A stretch of 64,000 bases of DNA, taken from Kutzneria buriramensis (lineage in GTDB: Bacteria; Actinomycetota; Actinomycetes; Mycobacteriales; Pseudonocardiaceae). The translations under genes and the position numbers were made by a program. Each line of letters opens with the position of its first letter. The stretch's first letter is position 1. The notes beneath the pieces were generated by a model. It did not search any database. It was not told the DNA's origin and saw only the letters and a list, made by a program, of their open reading frames with translations. Positions 60,393-64,000 of this stretch are shown in pieces. The stretch is taken from positions 1-64,000 of the forward strand of contig NZ_QUNO01000009.1 in NCBI RefSeq assembly GCF_003387475.1, given 5' to 3'.

Positions 60393-61625
60393 TCAGCCGA
60401 TATTCCTTGTCACGTATGGACTGCGGAACGCGCCGTTCGGGTCGAGCCGGTTCCGGAGCTCCCGGAACCGGCCGAGCGCCGGCCAGGCCTCGTCGGTCGG
60501 GCTGTGGTGGAACAGCTTGCCCCAGTGCGCCCGAACGCCGAACGGCGCCAGCCGCTCCTCGATCGCCGGCAGCAGCGCCTCGACCTCGTCCTGGCGCGGA
60601 TGCCACGTGAAGTGCAGCGCGACCCGGTCGCCGCCGTGCGCCGGGCTCAGCCAGAGGTCGTCGCCGGCGATAGTGCGGATCTCGGAGCACAGCACCAGCG
60701 GCGCGATGCGCGGGCCGAGCTCGCGCAGGGCCTCGAACGCCTCGGCGGCGTGGCGGTAGGGCACGAAGTACTCGGACTGGAGCTCGTCGCCGGTGCTCGG
60801 CGTGAAGCCGAGACGGAAGTGCGGCAGCCGCTCGTGCCACGGTCCCGGGACGCCCAACTGCTCGGTGCAGTTGTCGGCGGGAACGCCGGCGGCATGCGCC
60901 GGGTGTCGGGGACCGTGGGCCGGCCGCGCGCCGAAGAGATCCGTCCTTGGTTCGCCGACGCTCTTCAGCCACACCTGGTCGACAGTGTCGTTGGCCCAGT
61001 TGGTGAAGGCGCTGACGCTGTAGGCGGCGTCCTGGATGTCGTCGAACCGCGTGAGCAGCGCGTCCCAGGGCAGGCCGTCGAAGACGTTCTGCCGCACCTC
61101 GAAGGCCGGCACGAGGTCCAGGTCCAGCCGTGTGACGACCCCCAGCGCGCCGACATTCACCACGACACCGGCGAAGTCCCGGTCGCCCCGGGTGTAGGCG
61201 CGCAGCTGACCGTCCGCGGTGACCAGCTCGATCCGGGACACCGCCGACGCGAGGCCCTGGTTGCGGCGGCCGGAACCGTGCGTGCCGGTCGCGACGCTGC
61301 CGGCGATCGTGCAGTGCGGCAGCGACGCCAGGTTGGCCAGCGCGAATCCCTCGGCATGCAGGACGGGGGCCAGTTCGCCGTAGCGCGTCGCGCCACCGAC
61401 GGTGACCGTCGACGCGGCCGAGTCGATCTCCATCGACGTCGCAAGGCCGGAGATGTCGATCTGCGCGCCGCCCTCGAAGTCGGCGATGTCGTTGAAGCAG
61501 TGCCGGGTGCCCAGGGGCTTGATCCGCGCCGTGGCGGCGACCATTTCGCACACCTCGTCGGGTGTGCGCGGACGCAGGATCCGCTCGGCCGCGTACACGC
61601 GGTTGCCCGCCCAGTTGCGTTCCAC
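60393..61625 (-). CDS. Alditol-oxidase-like FAD flavoprotein (AldO type)
   Basis: A 410-residue FAD-dependent oxidase. The opening NWAGNRVYAAERILRP and KPLGTRHCFNDIAD match AldO (alditol/xylitol oxidase), including the His that carries FAD covalently. The FAD loop is GSVATGTHGSG, and a D-arabinono-lactone-oxidase C-terminal domain follows. Family members oxidise polyols or sugar lactones with O2. GTG 61625 is preferred because GGAG lies 5 bases upstream; a GTG two codons earlier overlaps that site. It carries a copy of the arabinose-regulon operator just upstream, so the substrate may be arabitol, arabinose or a related polyol. Confidence 0.9.
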   Translation of the reverse strand: MERNWAGNRVYAAERILRPRTPDEVCEMVAATARIKPLGTRHCFNDIADFEGGAQIDISGLATSMEIDSAASTVTVGGATRYGELAPVLHAEGFALANLASLPHCTIAGSVATGTHGSGRRNQGLASAVSRIELVTADGQLRAYTRGDRDFAGVVVNVGALGVVTRLDLDLVPAFEVRQNVFDGLPWDALLTRFDDIQDAAYSVSAFTNWANDTVDQVWLKSVGEPRTDLFGARPAHGPRHPAHAAGVPADNCTEQLGVPGPWHERLPHFRLGFTPSTGDELQSEYFVPYRHAAEAFEALRELGPRIAPLVLCSEIRTIAGDDLWLSPAHGGDRVALHFTWHPRQDEVEALLPAIEERLAPFGVRAHWGKLFHHSPTDEAWPALGRFRELRNRLDPNGAFRSPYVTRNIG

Positions 61626-61654
61626 GGGCACTCCAGGATGTCGACGATCAGCGT

Positions 61655-61666
61655 GTGAACGCTAAC
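61655..61666. promoter_or_regulatory. LacI-type operator upstream of the AldO-like gene
   Basis: GTGAACGCTAAC matches GTTAGCGCTAAC at 10 of 12 positions. It lies 30 bp upstream of the AldO-like start and overlaps the stop of the second LacI-type gene. Confidence 0.65.
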
Positions 61667-62690
61667 ATCCTGCACACGACGATGTCATCGGCGCGGGCGC
61701 CGTGCTCTCCCGGACGGTGAGATCCGGCGCGAGCAGCCTGGTCTCCGGCGGCGGAGCCGTGTCGAGCTGACGCAGGGCCGTGTCGACGGCCAGCCGCCCG
61801 AGCTCGGCGGTCGGCAGCGCCACCGACGTGACGCGCAGTGGCGGCCGGTCGGCGATGTCGTCGTGTCCCACCGCGACAACCGAGATGTCCTCGGGCACGC
61901 GGCGGCCGCGCCAGCGCACCTGCTCCAGCACGTCCGGCAGCACGGTCTCGTTCTCCACCACCAGCGCCGTGATCGTCGGGTCCTCGGCGAACAGCGCGTC
62001 CAGGCAGCTGCGGATCGCCTCGACGGATTCGCCGCAGGCGCGCCACCGCGTGCGCAGGCCCCGCCGGCCGGCGACGGTCTCGAACGCGCGGGTGAACCGG
62101 CGGGCGTGATCGACCTCCCGGACATAGGACGACAGCGGCGACCCCACCAGACCCACGGACCGGTGTCCCAGACCCGCCAGGTGGGCGACGGTGCGCTCGG
62201 CCGCCCGAGCGAAGTCGAGGTCGACGCCGGGCAGGCCGGTCGGGCGGCCGGCGGCCCCGACCAGCACGGCCGGCCGGTCCAGTGTCAACAGCGCCGGCAC
62301 GCGGGGATCGGCGTCGTGCACATCCAGCACGATCAGGGCGTCGGTGACAGCGATCGACATCGCCCGCCGCAGCCCGGCCACGCCGGTGTCATGCGTGAGC
62401 ACCAACAGATCGTGGTCACGGACCCGCGCCGCGGCCATGGTCGCGCCGACGAACCGGGTCAGGGCCGGCATGTTCACGTCAACACGTAGTGGCGCAAGCA
62501 GCCCCAGCACATTGGTCCGGTGCCGCGGCGACGGCGTCCGCCGGTTGGACGGGCGGTAGCCGAGATCGCGGATGCACTGCTCCACCTGCCGCCGGGTCTC
62601 GACGGAGATCGGCCGCTTCCCGTTGAGGACGTACGACACCGTGCTGGGCGCCACCCCGGCCGCCCTCGCGACGTCGATGATCGTCACCAC
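61662..62690 (-). CDS. Second LacI-family regulator
   Basis: A 342-residue LacI/GalR regulator. The HTH is at residues 3-50 (TIIDVARAAGVAPSTVSYVL, RDLGYRPS), followed by a sugar-sensing domain. The first GTG of a GTG-GTG pair, at 62690, has AAGGAG seven bases upstream. It diverges from the GH54 gene across a 304-bp region and lies 36 bp upstream of the AldO-like gene. Its recognition helix differs from that of the first LacI-type protein (APSTVSYVL against SHMTVSRVI), so it may read a different operator. Confidence 0.9.
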   Translation of the reverse strand: MVTIIDVARAAGVAPSTVSYVLNGKRPISVETRRQVEQCIRDLGYRPSNRRTPSPRHRTNVLGLLAPLRVDVNMPALTRFVGATMAAARVRDHDLLVLTHDTGVAGLRRAMSIAVTDALIVLDVHDADPRVPALLTLDRPAVLVGAAGRPTGLPGVDLDFARAAERTVAHLAGLGHRSVGLVGSPLSSYVREVDHARRFTRAFETVAGRRGLRTRWRACGESVEAIRSCLDALFAEDPTITALVVENETVLPDVLEQVRWRGRRVPEDISVVAVGHDDIADRPPLRVTSVALPTAELGRLAVDTALRQLDTAPPPETRLLAPDLTVRESTAPAPMTSSCAGC

Positions 62691-62994
62691 GTTGCGGCTC
62701 CTTGCCGTCGAATCTGGCCGATGGCGACCGAAAGTAGACGAGAGCGGGGACAACGCACAAGCACGGGGTCGACAAACCTGCTCGTCGAATGTGTCGAACA
62801 CACTTCCCATGTCTGCCAACAATGGCCCGGAACCCCGCCTTGACAACACAATCCGGCCGGCGCGATAGTGATGTGCGTCGCGGAGCGAACCCCCGTCGGA
62901 GATCGAGCACGCGATTAGCGTGATTAATTGTGTTAGCGCTAACACAGTCCTCGCGCCGCGATTCCCCCTGCCATGCGGAGCAAAGGAGCTCACC
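62691..62994. other. 304-bp divergent promoter region
   Basis: The gap between the second LacI-type gene and the GH54 gene holds no coding sequence. It contains the perfect operator at 62932-62943 and an AT-rich patch just before it (GATTAATTG, 62922-62930) that may be part of the GH54 promoter. No other strong repeat was seen. Confidence 0.7.
62932..62943. promoter_or_regulatory. LacI-type operator upstream of the GH54 gene
   Basis: GTTAGCGCTAAC, extended perfectly to TGTTAGCGCTAACA (62931-62944). It lies 51 bp before the GH54 start. Confidence 0.85.
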
Positions 62995-64000
62995 ATGCCT
63001 CGTGTCCGACAGGCTCTCTGGGCCGCCGGCGCGACAGCAGCGCTCGCCGTCGCCACCGCCGTCGGGACGGCGCCCGCCGCCACGGCCGCCTCCCAGGGAC
63101 CGTGCGACATCTACGCCGCCGGCGGCACCCCCTGCGTCGCCGCGCACAGCACCACCCGCGCCCTCTACGCCGGCTACAACGGCTCGCTGTACCAGGTGCG
63201 GCGCAACTCGGACGGCCACACCGCCAACATCGGCCCGCTGTCGCGCGGCGGCGTCGCCAACGCGGCCGCACAGGATTCCTTCTGCGCCAACACGAGCTGC
63301 GTGATCACCGTGGTCTACGACCAGTCCGGCCGCGGCAACAACCTCACCCAGGCGCCCGGCGGCGGCGCGGCCGGCGGGCCCGACAACCTCGCCAACGCCA
63401 CCGCCGCGCCGACCACCGTCGGCGGCCACAAGGCGTACGGCGTGTACGTCGCGCCGGGCACCGGCTACCGCAACGACCGCACCTCGGGCATCGCGACCGG
63501 CGACGCAGCCCAGGGCATGTACGCGATCTTCGACGGCACCCACTACAACGGCGGCTGCTGCTTCGACTACGGCAACGCCGAGACCAGCAACAACGACACC
63601 GGCAACGGGCACATGGAGGCCATCTACTTCGGCAACATCAAGGTCTGGGGCTACGGCGCCGGCAACGGGCCGTGGATCATGGCCGACCTGGAGAACGGCC
63701 TGTTCTCGGGCGTGAACCAGCACTACAACGCCAATGACCCGACGGTCAACCACCGTTATCTGACCGCCGTGGTCAAGGGCGGCCCCGGCAAGTGGGCGAT
63801 TCGCGGCGGAAATGCCCAGTCCGGCGGCGTTTCGACGTTCTACAGCGGACAGCGGCCGAATGTCTCCGGCTACAACCCGATGCACAAGGAAGGCGCGATC
63901 ATCCTCGGCATCGGCGGCGACAACAGCAAGGGCTCCGCCGGCACCTTCTACGAGGGCGTCATGACCTCCGGCTACCCCTCGGACGCCACCGAGAACTCGG
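62995..64000 (+). CDS. Secreted GH54-type alpha-L-arabinofuranosidase (3' end beyond window)
   Basis: The first 335 residues of a secreted enzyme. A signal peptide (QALWAAGATAALAVATAVG) is followed by the GH54 catalytic domain (ArabFuran-catal) opening GPCDIYAAGGTPCVAAHSTT. Other family signatures are YDQSGRGNNLTQAPGG, CCFDYGNAETS, GHMEAIYFGN, GPWIMADLENGLFSG and FYEGVMTSGYPSDATEN. GH54 is best known from fungi, where it acts with a C-terminal AbfB domain; a similar domain would be expected beyond the window. ATG 62995 has AAAGGAG seven bases upstream. Complements GH51 in arabinan breakdown. Confidence 0.93.
   Translation, partial: MPRVRQALWAAGATAALAVATAVGTAPAATAASQGPCDIYAAGGTPCVAAHSTTRALYAGYNGSLYQVRRNSDGHTANIGPLSRGGVANAAAQDSFCANTSCVITVVYDQSGRGNNLTQAPGGGAAGGPDNLANATAAPTTVGGHKAYGVYVAPGTGYRNDRTSGIATGDAAQGMYAIFDGTHYNGGCCFDYGNAETSNNDTGNGHMEAIYFGNIKVWGYGAGNGPWIMADLENGLFSGVNQHYNANDPTVNHRYLTAVVKGGPGKWAIRGGNAQSGGVSTFYSGQRPNVSGYNPMHKEGAIILGIGGDNSKGSAGTFYEGVMTSGYPSDATENS

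Overview
The window is about 70% GC, uses GTG and occasionally TTG starts freely, and is packed with short-overlap operons. Marker families are a PknG-type kinase beside GlnX/GlnH, an F420/PPOX oxidoreductase, actinobacterial secreted proteins and large sugar-utilisation operons. Together these point to a filamentous actinomycete, most likely of the Pseudonocardiaceae group; genus is not certain. No rRNA, tRNA, CRISPR array or intact insertion sequence was seen. All functions are read from protein motifs and gene context; nothing was searched.

Layout. 1-4.3 kb: the tail of a BRCT protein, then a TetR repressor diverging from a SnoaL-like/metallo-beta-lactamase-fold pair across a perfect 16-bp inverted-repeat operator, a cytochrome P450 and a secreted DUF4360 protein. 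4.3-12.6 kb: one tightly coupled leftward signalling operon (glnX, glnH, coiled-coil protein, pknG, PP2C phosphatase, VWA protein, FHA protein), apparently a PknG phospho-signalling module extended with its own phosphatase and phosphopeptide reader. 12.7-22.3 kb: small redox enzymes, an HxlR regulator with three matching operators, a patatin, a GMC-oxidoreductase remnant, an MpaB-family protein, a Ser/Thr kinase, a Fpg/Nei glycosylase, a deletion scar that fuses two beheaded genes (MarR and epimerase), and an ABC exporter.

22.5-38.6 kb looks like natural-product territory: two ATP-grasp ligases flanking an MFS exporter, a 72-bp tandem-repeat block, a DUF222/HNH gene, a PGM1-like ATP-grasp with a GlcD-like flavoenzyme, and then a seven-gene rightward operon (FabH-like KS, ACP, FabF-like KS, acyl-CoA oxidase, hotdog thioesterase, FAH-family enzyme, branched-chain aminotransferase). 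It ends in a regulator that joins a LuxR-type and an XRE-cupin domain. I do not recognise this combination as a known pathway; it is the best candidate for an undescribed biosynthetic system here.

38.8-43.7 kb: miscellaneous genes (zinc metallopeptidase, VOC protein, membrane and secreted proteins, TetR-esterase operon, DUF899 protein). 43.7-64 kb: an L-arabinose/arabinan regulon. A leftward run of ten genes encodes two complete sugar ABC importers (YtfQRT-YjfF-like and ChvE-GguAB-like) around araB-araD-araA. Two LacI-type regulators, a secreted GH51 arabinofuranosidase with AbfB-like repeats, an alditol-oxidase-like flavoenzyme and a secreted GH54 arabinofuranosidase (cut by the window end) complete it. 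Six near-identical GTTAGCGCTAAC palindromes sit at the starts of these units, so the regulon can be drawn from the sequence alone: secreted enzymes release arabinose, two importers bring it in, and AraA/AraB/AraD turn it into xylulose 5-phosphate.
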